Positions 1 through 3,933 of a stretch of 5,059 nucleotides of DNA are shown piece after piece. The position numbers and the translations under genes are program-made. Numbering within the stretch: the stretch's first letter is position 1; each line of letters begins with the position of its first letter. Source of the stretch: Peptococcaceae bacterium. GTDB taxonomy: Bacteria > Bacillota > DSM-12270 > Thermacetogeniales > Thermacetogeniaceae. The stretch is taken from assembly GCA_003132605.1 (NCBI GenBank), contig PKYJ01000154.1, positions 7,181-12,239 of the forward strand, written 5' to 3'. The notes under the pieces were generated by a model. It saw only the letters and a list, made by a program, of their open reading frames with translations, did no database searches and was not told the DNA's origin.

Positions 1-183
1 TTAGTGAACTGCCCCAGCGAAGCATTCCCTACCTTGGAGGAAAGAGACTCGCTGAATGTCGATAAAAAAAATGCCTTAAGGAAAATACCGACACTATATA
101 CCAAATTTACCGAAGGATACCAGATATATACTGGCGAAATCATACCCCCAAAAGTGAATAAAAAGGGGGTTGTGCTTTCGTGA
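1..183 (+). CDS. C-terminal end of an unidentified protein (gene truncated by window start)
   Basis: Reading frame 1 is open from the first base to a TGA at 181-183, giving 60 residues with no start inside the window that is needed to explain it. The translated tail is mixed hydrophilic and aromatic (for example YTKFTEGYQIYTGEI followed by a basic KVNKK stretch and a short hydrophobic end). I do not recognise the family. The main evidence that it is coding is positional: its TGA overlaps the GTG start of the next gene by 4 bases (GTGA), a typical arrangement for co-translated operon neighbours. Sixty open codons alone could arise by chance, so the call rests on the overlap plus plausible composition. 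Nothing can be said about the N-terminal domains, and a functional link to the coiled-coil partner is inference only. Confidence 0.6.
   Translation, partial: LVNCPSEAFPTLEERDSLNVDKKNALRKIPTLYTKFTEGYQIYTGEIIPPKVNKKGVVLS
163..169 (+). promoter_or_regulatory. Ribosome binding site for the coiled-coil gene
   Basis: A purine run AAGGGGG ends 10 bases before the GTG at 180. It lies inside the coding end of the upstream gene, as expected for translational coupling. It supports GTG 180 as the start, because no in-frame ATG occurs near the beginning of the protein. Confidence 0.5.
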
Positions 184-1085
184 GCAAGGTCAAACCGGAT
201 CGGAAAGTCGTGGAAGATTTAGACTCTACTTTCGTCATCAAGGGCGGGGATGAGGAGCCGTTTTGGGAATTTCCGGATGAGAGTGGTCTGGGGCCTGAGG
301 AATCCAAGAAGGTCAGGCAGTTGAAAGACAGACTGAACAAGCTTGATGATGAAGGCGCGGAGAAAAACAGGCTGATCAACAACCAGCGCAAACAACTGGA
401 CGATACACTGCGGGCATTGGAGGAAAAGGAAAGGAAAACCCATGAACTGGAAATCTTGAATAAAACTATGGAGGCGAACCTCCACCAGTTGGAAAGCGAG
501 AGGAGGCAGTCCCTCGGTAGAATCGAAGAATACAGCAAGGAGACGGCCGGGCTCAATGACTGCCTGACTCAAAACGAGGAGGATCTGCGGAACCTTACCA
601 GTCAGTTAAAATCCAGAACCCAGGAGAATATCCTGCTCAATAAGGAGAACAAGGATTTGCAGCGCGGCAGCAATCAGTTGCGTGAGACCGTCGCCTTTTT
701 GGAGGAGAAGGTCAAGGGGTTGGAAAGAGAACTGACGAAGGCGGGACCGGAGCGCTTGGAGTTGGAAAAGAAGTACAGCCGCTCCCTGGATAGCCTGCGC
801 TCCGAGGTTAAAGCCAAGCATCAGGAGATTGTCCAGTTGAGCAAGGAGGCGGGTGACCTCAAGAATGCCCACCAGAATCTCCAGCGTGTCAACGAGAACC
901 TGGAACTGGAACTGGATATGCTGAATACAACCAATGTCTCGCTCCAGAAGAAGATAGAGAAGCTCACCCTGCAAAACAGCGTTCTGGAGAGGAAGTTTTC
1001 CAACAAGCTGGTCCGGTTTGCCCTGGCCTTATGCTCACTGTTTGGCTGGAATCCCGAGCGAAAGATGAGGAGCCTGGGCTATTAG
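180..1085 (+). CDS. Long coiled-coil protein with a hydrophobic C-terminal tail, function unknown
   Basis: This is a 301-residue protein of low sequence complexity. Residues 1-38 are acidic and non-helical in character (including FWEFPDESGLGP). Residues about 39-275 are an almost uninterrupted run of Leu, Glu, Lys, Gln, Arg and Asn with heptad-like Leu spacing, indicating a long dimeric or oligomeric coiled coil. The one obvious helix break is a Gly-Pro in 'KAGPERLE'. The last 26 residues change character: 'FALALCSLFGW' is hydrophobic and is followed by a basic tail, so it may be a short membrane-anchoring or amphipathic helix, although it is short for a true transmembrane segment. There is no signal peptide and no catalytic motif. 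The start is GTG 180, overlapping the stop of the preceding gene, which suggests the two are made together. Database hits to SMC, myosin or other coiled coils would reflect composition only. A scaffold or membrane-tether role is a guess. Confidence 0.85.
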   Translation: MSKVKPDRKVVEDLDSTFVIKGGDEEPFWEFPDESGLGPEESKKVRQLKDRLNKLDDEGAEKNRLINNQRKQLDDTLRALEEKERKTHELEILNKTMEANLHQLESERRQSLGRIEEYSKETAGLNDCLTQNEEDLRNLTSQLKSRTQENILLNKENKDLQRGSNQLRETVAFLEEKVKGLERELTKAGPERLELEKKYSRSLDSLRSEVKAKHQEIVQLSKEAGDLKNAHQNLQRVNENLELELDMLNTTNVSLQKKIEKLTLQNSVLERKFSNKLVRFALALCSLFGWNPERKMRSLGY

Positions 1086-1122
1086 CCAACGGGTTATGGG
1101 ATAGGGTTTTTTCCTCGAGGTT

Positions 1123-1153
1123 CGAGCGGGTGCCCGCTTGCGGGCGCGGCTCG
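1123..1153. other. GC-rich hairpin after the coiled-coil gene
   Basis: Outer arms CGAGC (1123-1127) and GCTCG (1149-1153) enclose an inner perfect stem GCCCG (1132-1136) / CGGGC (1141-1145) with the loop CTTG. Small internal-loop bases lie between the two stems. It sits 38 bases past the stop at 1085, where a terminator would be expected, but no T-run follows on either strand. It could be a factor-dependent terminator or an mRNA 3'-end stabiliser. The rest of 1086-1260 shows no other clear element. Confidence 0.4.
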
Positions 1154-1253
1154 ATTGAAGAAGTAACTGGCTAAAGGCTGAAACTTTAATGGGTCTGGGG
1201 GCGCAACTGCGAGTGTTTGGCATTGATCGCCGGCGCCTTGCCCGATAGGAGGC

Positions 1254-1260
1254 AAAAAAA
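1254..1260 (-). terminator. T-run directly after tRNA-Arg
   Basis: Read on the minus strand, seven T residues follow the encoded CCA immediately. A T-run is what an intrinsic terminator needs, but the only hairpins just before it belong to the tRNA itself. Whether it terminates transcription or only marks an RNase-accessible trailer cannot be told from the sequence. Confidence 0.3.
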
Positions 1261-1335
1261 TGGCGCGCCCGGCAGGAATCGAACCTGCGCATCTGGCTCC
1301 GGAGGCCAGCGCTCTATCCCCTGAGCTACGGGCGC
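1261..1335 (-). tRNA. tRNA-Arg (anticodon CCG, reads CGG)
   Basis: The minus strand folds into a complete 75-nt cloverleaf. The acceptor stem GCGCCCG/CGGGCGC has all seven pairs. It is followed by TA, a D-stem GCTC/GAGC with the loop AGGGGATA, and an anticodon stem CTGGC/GCCAG with the loop CTCCGGA, which places CCG at positions 34-36. The variable loop is ATGC, the T-arm is GCAGG-TTCGATT-CCTGC, the discriminator base is G and the CCA end is encoded. All stems pair without mismatches, so the gene should be functional. It is a single gene with its own promoter and a leader of only a few bases. The plus-strand neighbours are not co-transcribed with it. Confidence 0.97.
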
Positions 1336-1348
1336 CTTTACATGCATT

Positions 1349-1377
1349 ATTTTAATCCTGACCGGGGCAATTGTCAA
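1349..1377 (-). promoter_or_regulatory. Housekeeping (sigma-A) promoter of tRNA-Arg
   Basis: On the minus strand there is a perfect -35 TTGACA (1377-1372), a spacer of exactly 17 bases and a -10 TAAAAT (1354-1349, 5 of 6 consensus positions). Transcription would begin near 1342, leaving a leader of about 7 bases before the mature tRNA 5' end at 1335. This is the best promoter in the window and suits a constitutively expressed tRNA. Confidence 0.9.
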
Positions 1378-1428
1378 ACCTGGCGTTATTCACCCAGGTG
1401 TTATTTCTGGATGAGGTGCGGGGTGCGA

Positions 1429-1454
1429 GAGAGGTGAGCCAATGGTCACCTCTC
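1429..1454. repeat. Perfect 9-bp inverted repeat in a gene-poor stretch
   Basis: GAGAGGTGA (1429-1437) and TCACCTCTC (1446-1454) are exact reverse complements separated by the 8-base loop GCCAATGG. No T-run follows on either strand. It lies between the tRNA promoter and repeat copy 1. Both strands carry short open frames here (about 60 codons) without ribosome binding sites, which I do not believe. It may be an operator, an RNA hairpin or part of a decayed element. Confidence 0.5.
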
Positions 1455-1541
1455 AGGGACGCCACCTCCATTTGCAGCTCCTTTTGCAGGTCTTGCAGGG
1501 TTTCCGCTTCCTGTGAGAGAATAATGACCAGCATTAGCAAA

Positions 1542-1670
1542 GTTCTTAGCTTCAGTGGGTTTTAATCCCTTCCCTCTGAAGCTTAGAAGTGTTATCCAGG
1601 GACGCGCCCAAAGGGCACCCGGCTCTTATTCCTCCATCGGGGGAAAGTGGGGTATTAGAGCGATAGTCAT
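1542..1670 (+). repeat. Dispersed structured repeat, copy 1
   Basis: The copy begins with a hairpin: left arm TTCTTAGCTTCAG (1543-1555) and right arm CTGAAGCTTAGAA (1576-1588) pair at 12 of 13 positions, with a further GGG/CCC inside. After the link 'CAGGGACG' comes a small GCCC-AAA-GGGC hairpin (1606-1616). A second long stem then pairs GCTCTTAT (1622-1629) with ATTAGAGC (1654-1661) with one mismatch, and the copy ends in 'GATAGTCAT'. The first arm matches 2357-2370 and 4960-4972. The part from about 1634 to 1670 nearly matches 2519-2558. Compared with copy 2 it lacks the CCGCTTC/GAAGCGG hairpin block. The stretch 1336-1695 otherwise holds only the tRNA promoter, the inverted repeat at 1429-1454 and the ribosome binding site of the next gene. 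Confidence 0.8.
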
Positions 1671-1695
1671 CGGAAAAATATGGAGGGATAACCTG

Positions 1696-2364
1696 ATGGG
1701 GACAACAACACCAAAGGATAGGTTTGCCAACCAGAGCTACATGAACTGGGACGTCACCTTGGAAATCGCCCGGGGCAAACTTGGCGACAGTGAACCGCAG
1801 AATATTGCTCGGGCGGCGGCTGTACGGTATGATGCTGCGGCGGGGGAGTTTGTGGTTCCTTACTTAAACCAGGAACACCGTGTCCGGTACCCCTCGGGTG
1901 AAGTCTACCTGCCACAGGGCGGGGATGCGCCGATAGTGAACAAGATTCTGATTCTCCATTACCTGGAGCACGCCGAAGGAGTCCCACTGCATCACAAATG
2001 GATATCCTTCAAAGAGATCCCGGGCGGGCAGATCTATATCAACCCCTTTTATAACCGGGCGATCCGCCCGCTGATCAAGCTGTTCGGCTGTGACCCGCAG
2101 GGCCTGATCACGGCCGGGTTTGCCTTGGGCGGGAAAAAGGAGAACCTGGGTGATGCCAGCGTAGCGGTGCCGGTCTTTCCGATGGTTCCGGTAGCTTACG
2201 TGATCTGGGAGGGCGACGAGGAGTTCGAGCCCTCCGGAAACATCCTGTTCGACGAGTCGGCGCCCCACTATCTGCCGCTTGAGGATTATGCCGTGATTGC
2301 CGGGTCGACAGTGTTTGAACTCAGGAAACAGTTGGATCAGCCAACTTGTCAACAGAGTTCATAG
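1696..2364 (+). CDS. DUF3786 domain-containing protein
   Basis: This is a 222-residue soluble protein starting at ATG 1696, with the strong ribosome binding site TGGAGGGA (1681-1688) 7 bases upstream. The open frame extends to 1555, but that extension would be encoded by repeat copy 1 and has no ribosome binding site. The family call comes from the pattern of conserved blocks: 'ILILHYLEHAEGVPL' (84-98), 'KWISFKEIPGGQIYI' (101-115), 'LGDASV' (151-156), 'WEGDEEFEPSGNILFD' (171-186) and 'HYLPLED' (191-197). These resemble DUF3786 proteins of Clostridia, Deltaproteobacteria and methanogens, as I remember the family. Its biochemical role is not established to my knowledge. There is no signal peptide or membrane segment, and no cysteine cluster for a metal cofactor. 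Copies of the dispersed repeat flank it on both sides in the same orientation, and its TAG stop lies in copy 2. It is probably a single-gene unit. Confidence 0.85.
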   Translation: MGTTTPKDRFANQSYMNWDVTLEIARGKLGDSEPQNIARAAAVRYDAAAGEFVVPYLNQEHRVRYPSGEVYLPQGGDAPIVNKILILHYLEHAEGVPLHHKWISFKEIPGGQIYINPFYNRAIRPLIKLFGCDPQGLITAGFALGGKKENLGDASVAVPVFPMVPVAYVIWEGDEEFEPSGNILFDESAPHYLPLEDYAVIAGSTVFELRKQLDQPTCQQSS

Positions 2365-2560
2365 CTTCAGGGAGTGTCTCCCCTTGCTTGCGCCGAGCCG
2401 ACTGGGGCATCCTCTGGGTCGGGTACCCCGCGAAGGCGAAAGTCTCAGTTGCACTTAATCAGGGACGTAGCCGCTCTTATTCAACCGCTTCGAAGAAGCG
2501 GGGAAATTAGAGCAGTTAGCCATCGGGGAAAAGTGGAGATATTAGAGCGAATAGTCATAG
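2357..2560 (+). repeat. Dispersed structured repeat, copy 2 (longest, with an inserted block)
   Basis: The copy opens with GTTCATAGCTTCAG (2357-2370), which includes the TAG stop of the DUF3786 gene. The expected right arm is missing. Instead GGGAG-TGT-CTCCC forms a small hairpin (2370-2382), followed by a GC-rich block (about 2384-2450) with its own pairing options (CCGAC/GTCGG, GGGG/CCCC, CGCC/GGCG). The shared part resumes near 2452. GACGTAGCCGCTCTTAT (2464-2480) is identical in copy 3. It is followed by a perfect 7-bp hairpin CCGCTTC-GAA-GAAGCGG (2485-2501), enclosed by GCTCT (2473-2477) / AGAGC (2509-2513). The tail from about 2519 nearly matches copy 1. An open frame at 2374-2589 is entirely repeat sequence and has no good ribosome binding site. 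Confidence 0.8.
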
Positions 2561-2590
2561 GGGACAGGCTACATTTCCGGAATTCCTGAA

Positions 2591-2596
2591 TATAAT
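2591..2596 (+). promoter_or_regulatory. Possible -10 element upstream of the spoVM-like gene
   Basis: A perfect TATAAT lies 36 bases before the ATG at 2632. The hexamer at 17-base spacing is GCTACA (2568-2573), only 3 of 6 to the -35 consensus, so a housekeeping promoter is doubtful. In Bacillus, spoVM is read by mother-cell sigma-E. I could not find a convincing sigma-E pair here, although the AT-rich run 2588-2610 leaves room for one. Confidence 0.35.
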
Positions 2597-2617
2597 AAGA
2601 ATAAAGAACAGGTTATA

Positions 2618-2625
2618 GAGAGGTG
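2618..2625 (+). promoter_or_regulatory. Ribosome binding site of the spoVM-like gene
   Basis: GAGAGGTG ends 6 bases before ATG 2632. It is close to the ideal AGGAGGTG at ideal spacing. This site decides the case for translation of such a short frame. Confidence 0.8.
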
Positions 2626-2631
2626 ACTGCA

Positions 2632-2697
2632 ATGAGAGTCTATTTTTTTCGGTTGCCGGTCTTTTTGCGTGAACTGTTGAAAAGGATTATCAAGTAG
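2632..2697 (+). CDS. spoVM: SpoVM-like sporulation micropeptide (21 residues)
   Basis: A 21-codon frame (ATG 2632, TAG 2695-2697) with a near-ideal ribosome binding site encodes a cationic amphipathic peptide that begins MRVYFFRLPVFL and ends in a Leu/Ile/Lys/Arg helix. Bacillus SpoVM (26 residues, MKFYTIKLPKFL at its start) matches position for position: a basic residue at 2, Tyr4, basic residue 7, Leu8-Pro9, Phe11-Leu12, then an amphipathic helix with basic residues near position 17. In Bacillus, SpoVM recognises the positive curvature of the forespore membrane, anchors the coat ATPase SpoIVA and modulates FtsH. The same role is inferred here. The gene stands alone and has its own terminator 1 base past the stop. 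At 21 residues it is slightly shorter than the Bacillus protein. The alternatives are an unrelated membrane-active peptide or a type I toxin, but the Leu-Pro position argues for SpoVM. Confidence 0.72.
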   Translation: MRVYFFRLPVFLRELLKRIIK

Positions 2698-2698
2698 G

Positions 2699-2724
2699 AG
2701 GCAGCCGCGACTGCCTTTTTTATT
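2699..2724 (+). terminator. Intrinsic terminator of the spoVM-like gene
   Basis: The stem AGGCAG (2699-2704) / CTGCCT (2711-2716) has a 6-base loop CCGCGA and is followed by TTTTTATT. It starts one base after the spoVM-like stop codon. Its T-run covers the TAA stop (2722-2720) of the converging membrane-protein gene, so the 3' ends of the two genes are packed together. On the minus strand the same hairpin has no T-run after it and probably terminates only weakly. Confidence 0.9.
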
Positions 2725-3112
2725 CTGAAAAAGCGATGCCGAAAATGCCTCCCGCCGCAGCAGCAATCAGTGAGTAGAGACCCTTGAGAATGAAGGCGAG
2801 CCTGGTGAGAGCCGCAGGAGCCAAGATGAGGATGATGACTGTGACCACCAGGTAATAGCAAAACCCTGTTTCCACGCCAAACTGTATTCCTTTGCGGCCT
2901 GCTTTTCTGGCGCCCGCGAAGCCGCCGAAGAAAGCCCCGGCTAGATACAGGACGCTGACTGACGGCTGGAGGTATGCTTCGGAGATAGACATTGCATAGA
3001 AGATCAGAGAGAGCAAGAGGGTACCCGCCAAGCAGACGGCCAGAGCCACGACTGTGCCTTGGGACACCGGATGCTTGGCCAGCTTGGCTAATGTGTTTTT
3101 CTGGACAACCAT
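2720..3112 (-). CDS. TIGR04086-type (YrzE-like) four-helix membrane protein
   Basis: This is a 130-residue integral membrane protein. After a short basic N-terminus (KNTLAKLAKH) there are four hydrophobic segments at about residues 20-41, 51-67, 78-99 and 104-127. The segments are rich in Gly and Ala ('LAGAFFGGFAGARKAG', 'AAAAGGIFGIAF'), and the only conspicuous cytoplasmic-type loop is 'ARKAGRKG'. Length, topology and the Gly-rich second and fourth helices fit the small uncharacterised TIGR04086 family, which includes Bacillus YrzE. In many Firmicutes such genes lie near yajC, but no yajC is visible here. The open frame begins at GTG 3121, but the ribosome binding site GAGGAG (minus strand, 3126-3121) overlaps that codon. 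It is 8 bases from ATG 3112, which I therefore choose. The function is unknown. It is divergent from fur and convergent with the spoVM-like gene. Confidence 0.8.
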   Translation of the reverse strand: MVVQKNTLAKLAKHPVSQGTVVALAVCLAGTLLLSLIFYAMSISEAYLQPSVSVLYLAGAFFGGFAGARKAGRKGIQFGVETGFCYYLVVTVIILILAPAALTRLAFILKGLYSLIAAAAGGIFGIAFSE

Positions 3113-3120
3113 CAACATCA

Positions 3121-3126
3121 CTCCTC
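3121..3126 (-). promoter_or_regulatory. Ribosome binding site deciding the start of the membrane protein
   Basis: GAGGAG on the minus strand lies 8 bases before ATG 3112. The upstream candidates GTG 3121 and ATG 3118 overlap it or lie only 2 bases from it. Confidence 0.75.
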
Positions 3127-3212
3127 TGCAGGAAAGCTTGTCATCCTTAACTTATTAGGTGAGGATGAATTATATGCCTATTCCTCCGGCACCCCTAAAG
3201 GATTATAATGAA

Positions 3213-3241
3213 TTGATACCAAATAATTTTGACCGGATATT
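3213..3241 (+). promoter_or_regulatory. Candidate promoter of the fur-type gene
   Basis: TTGATA (3213-3218, 5 of 6) and GATATT (3236-3241, 4 of 6) are spaced by 17 bases. Transcription would start near 3248, downstream of the longest possible start at 3229, which agrees with translation beginning at 3304. A half-site TTATAAT (3203-3209), like one arm of a Fur/PerR box, lies just upstream, but its partner arm is poor. Autoregulation is therefore only suggested. Confidence 0.4.
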
Positions 3242-3289
3242 TTACCAGCGCGGGCATGGAAATCTCAGACAGGAAAGTGGTATCCCGAT

Positions 3290-3296
3290 GGGAGGT
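3290..3296 (+). promoter_or_regulatory. Ribosome binding site deciding the start of the Fur-family gene
   Basis: GGGAGGT ends 7 bases before TTG 3304. No comparable site precedes the alternatives TTG 3229, ATG 3256 or GTG 3277. Confidence 0.75.
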
Positions 3297-3303
3297 TCAA
3301 CCG

Positions 3304-3747
3304 TTGCACGCTCCCAACTTTAATACCTTGTGTGAAAGGTTACAGCAAAAAGCTTACAAAATAACCCCGCAGCGCCAGGTCATTATAAAGGCACTGCTGG
3401 ACAATTGCGATCAGCACCTGAGCGCGGATGAAGTGCACGCCATCGTCAAGGAACAGCATCCGGAGATCGGGTTGGCAACCGTGTATCGAACCCTGGAGAT
3501 CTGCGCCAGCCTGAAGATACTGCACCAGATCGAATTTGGAGACGGCTGTACCCGGTACGAATTTGCCAAGGGGGATGCCCACCGTCACCACCACCTGATC
3601 TGCATCACGTGCGGCAAGGTGACCGAATTTGACGATGATCTGCTGGAAACCCTGGAGGCGTGGGTTTCTAAAAAGGCCGGCTTCAAGATTGCCGACCACC
3701 AGTTGAAGCTGTACGGATACTGCGAAGACTGTCAACACCCGGGATAA
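3304..3747 (+). CDS. Fur-family metal-responsive transcriptional regulator
   Basis: From TTG 3304 the protein has 147 residues, the usual Fur size. The winged-helix DNA-binding domain occupies residues 8-83, with 'KITPQRQVI' (19-27), 'HLSADEVH' (38-45) and the recognition helix 'GLATVYRTLEI' (56-66). The dimerisation and metal domain follows. Aligning on these motifs, the regulatory metal ligands are His38, Glu86, His95, His97 and Glu108. The structural zinc site is Cys100/Cys103 plus Cys140/Cys143, both CxxC. Glu rather than Asp at the positions equivalent to PerR Asp85 and Asp104 favours an iron-type Fur over the peroxide sensor PerR. Zur or Mur specificity cannot be excluded. With metal bound, such proteins repress uptake or stress genes by binding AT-rich operators. 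The open frame extends upstream to TTG 3229, but that extension lacks a ribosome binding site and overlaps the likely promoter. The gene is monocistronic: a terminator follows and the neighbour on the left is divergent. Confidence 0.93.
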   Translation: MHAPNFNTLCERLQQKAYKITPQRQVIIKALLDNCDQHLSADEVHAIVKEQHPEIGLATVYRTLEICASLKILHQIEFGDGCTRYEFAKGDAHRHHHLICITCGKVTEFDDDLLETLEAWVSKKAGFKIADHQLKLYGYCEDCQHPG

Positions 3748-3770
3748 TTGACATACTAAAACAATATTAC

Positions 3771-3809
3771 AACAAAACAACCCTGCCTTTGCGGCGGGGT
3801 TATTTTGTT
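3771..3809 (+). terminator. Long intrinsic terminator after the Fur-family gene
   Basis: AACAAAA (3771-3777) pairs with TTTTGTT (3803-3809). Inside, AACCC pairs with GGGTT and GCC with GGC around a TTTGC loop, with one T-G wobble and one C/A mismatch in the whole arm. The descending arm includes the T-rich tract. The A-rich left arm gives the minus strand a T-rich tail too, so it could work in both directions, although no minus-strand gene ends here. Confidence 0.9.
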
Positions 3810-3871
3810 GAGACAAGATCCGTCAGCATCACACAGGCAGGGCGAACCAGGCAAGAATAAGATGGAATAAT

Positions 3872-3902
3872 TTAGCAGGATATTTACCTGTCGTTAAAGA
3901 AT
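3872..3902 (+). promoter_or_regulatory. Possible regulatory motif or weak promoter before the TPR gene
   Basis: CAGG (3877-3880) and CCTG (3887-3890) form a short dyad around an AT core (ATATTTA). TTAGCA (3872-3877) would be a 4-of-6 match to a -35, but the -10 candidates at the right distance (TAAAGA, 3895-3900) are poor. Apart from this I see no good promoter between the fur terminator and the TPR gene, although a separate transcript is expected because of that terminator. Confidence 0.25.
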
Positions 3903-3921
3903 AGATTGGTTGCTATTTAAT

Positions 3922-3928
3922 GGGGGTG
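3922..3928 (+). promoter_or_regulatory. Ribosome binding site of the TPR gene
   Basis: GGGGGTG ends 5 bases before ATG 3934. It supports that ATG over the upstream TTG 3910, which has no such site. Confidence 0.7.
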
Positions 3929-3933
3929 ATTTG

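Noticed and set aside
1186..1377. Minus-strand frame of 63 codons across the tRNA
   Set aside because: It is a translation of the tRNA-Arg gene, giving the familiar artefact 'VAQGIERWPPEPDAQVRF'.
1352..1540. Minus-strand frame of 62 codons with a coiled-coil-like first half
   Set aside because: It has no ribosome binding site, runs through the 9-bp inverted repeat and ends inside the tRNA promoter. The Leu/Gln/Glu-rich stretch is suggestive but not enough to call a gene.
1371..1565. Plus-strand frame of 64 codons
   Set aside because: It starts in the tRNA promoter, has no ribosome binding site, has a composition unlike a protein and ends in the hairpin of repeat copy 1.
1555..1695. N-terminal extension of the DUF3786 protein
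   Set aside because: The extension is encoded by repeat copy 1. The strong ribosome binding site and family-like length support ATG 1696.
2360..2560. Known riboswitch (c-di-GMP, c-di-AMP, cobalamin, SAM, TPP) in repeat copy 2
   Set aside because: I compared the conserved cores I remember and found no match. The same elements also occur downstream of genes, which argues against a cis-acting leader.
2374..2589. Plus-strand frame of 71 codons after the DUF3786 gene
   Set aside because: It is composed wholly of repeat copy 2 and its inserted block, and it has no proper ribosome binding site.
3304..3747. PerR assignment for the Fur-family protein
   Set aside because: Positions equivalent to PerR Asp85 and Asp104 are Glu86 and Glu108, the Fur-like state. 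I left the gene symbol empty because metal specificity is not proven.
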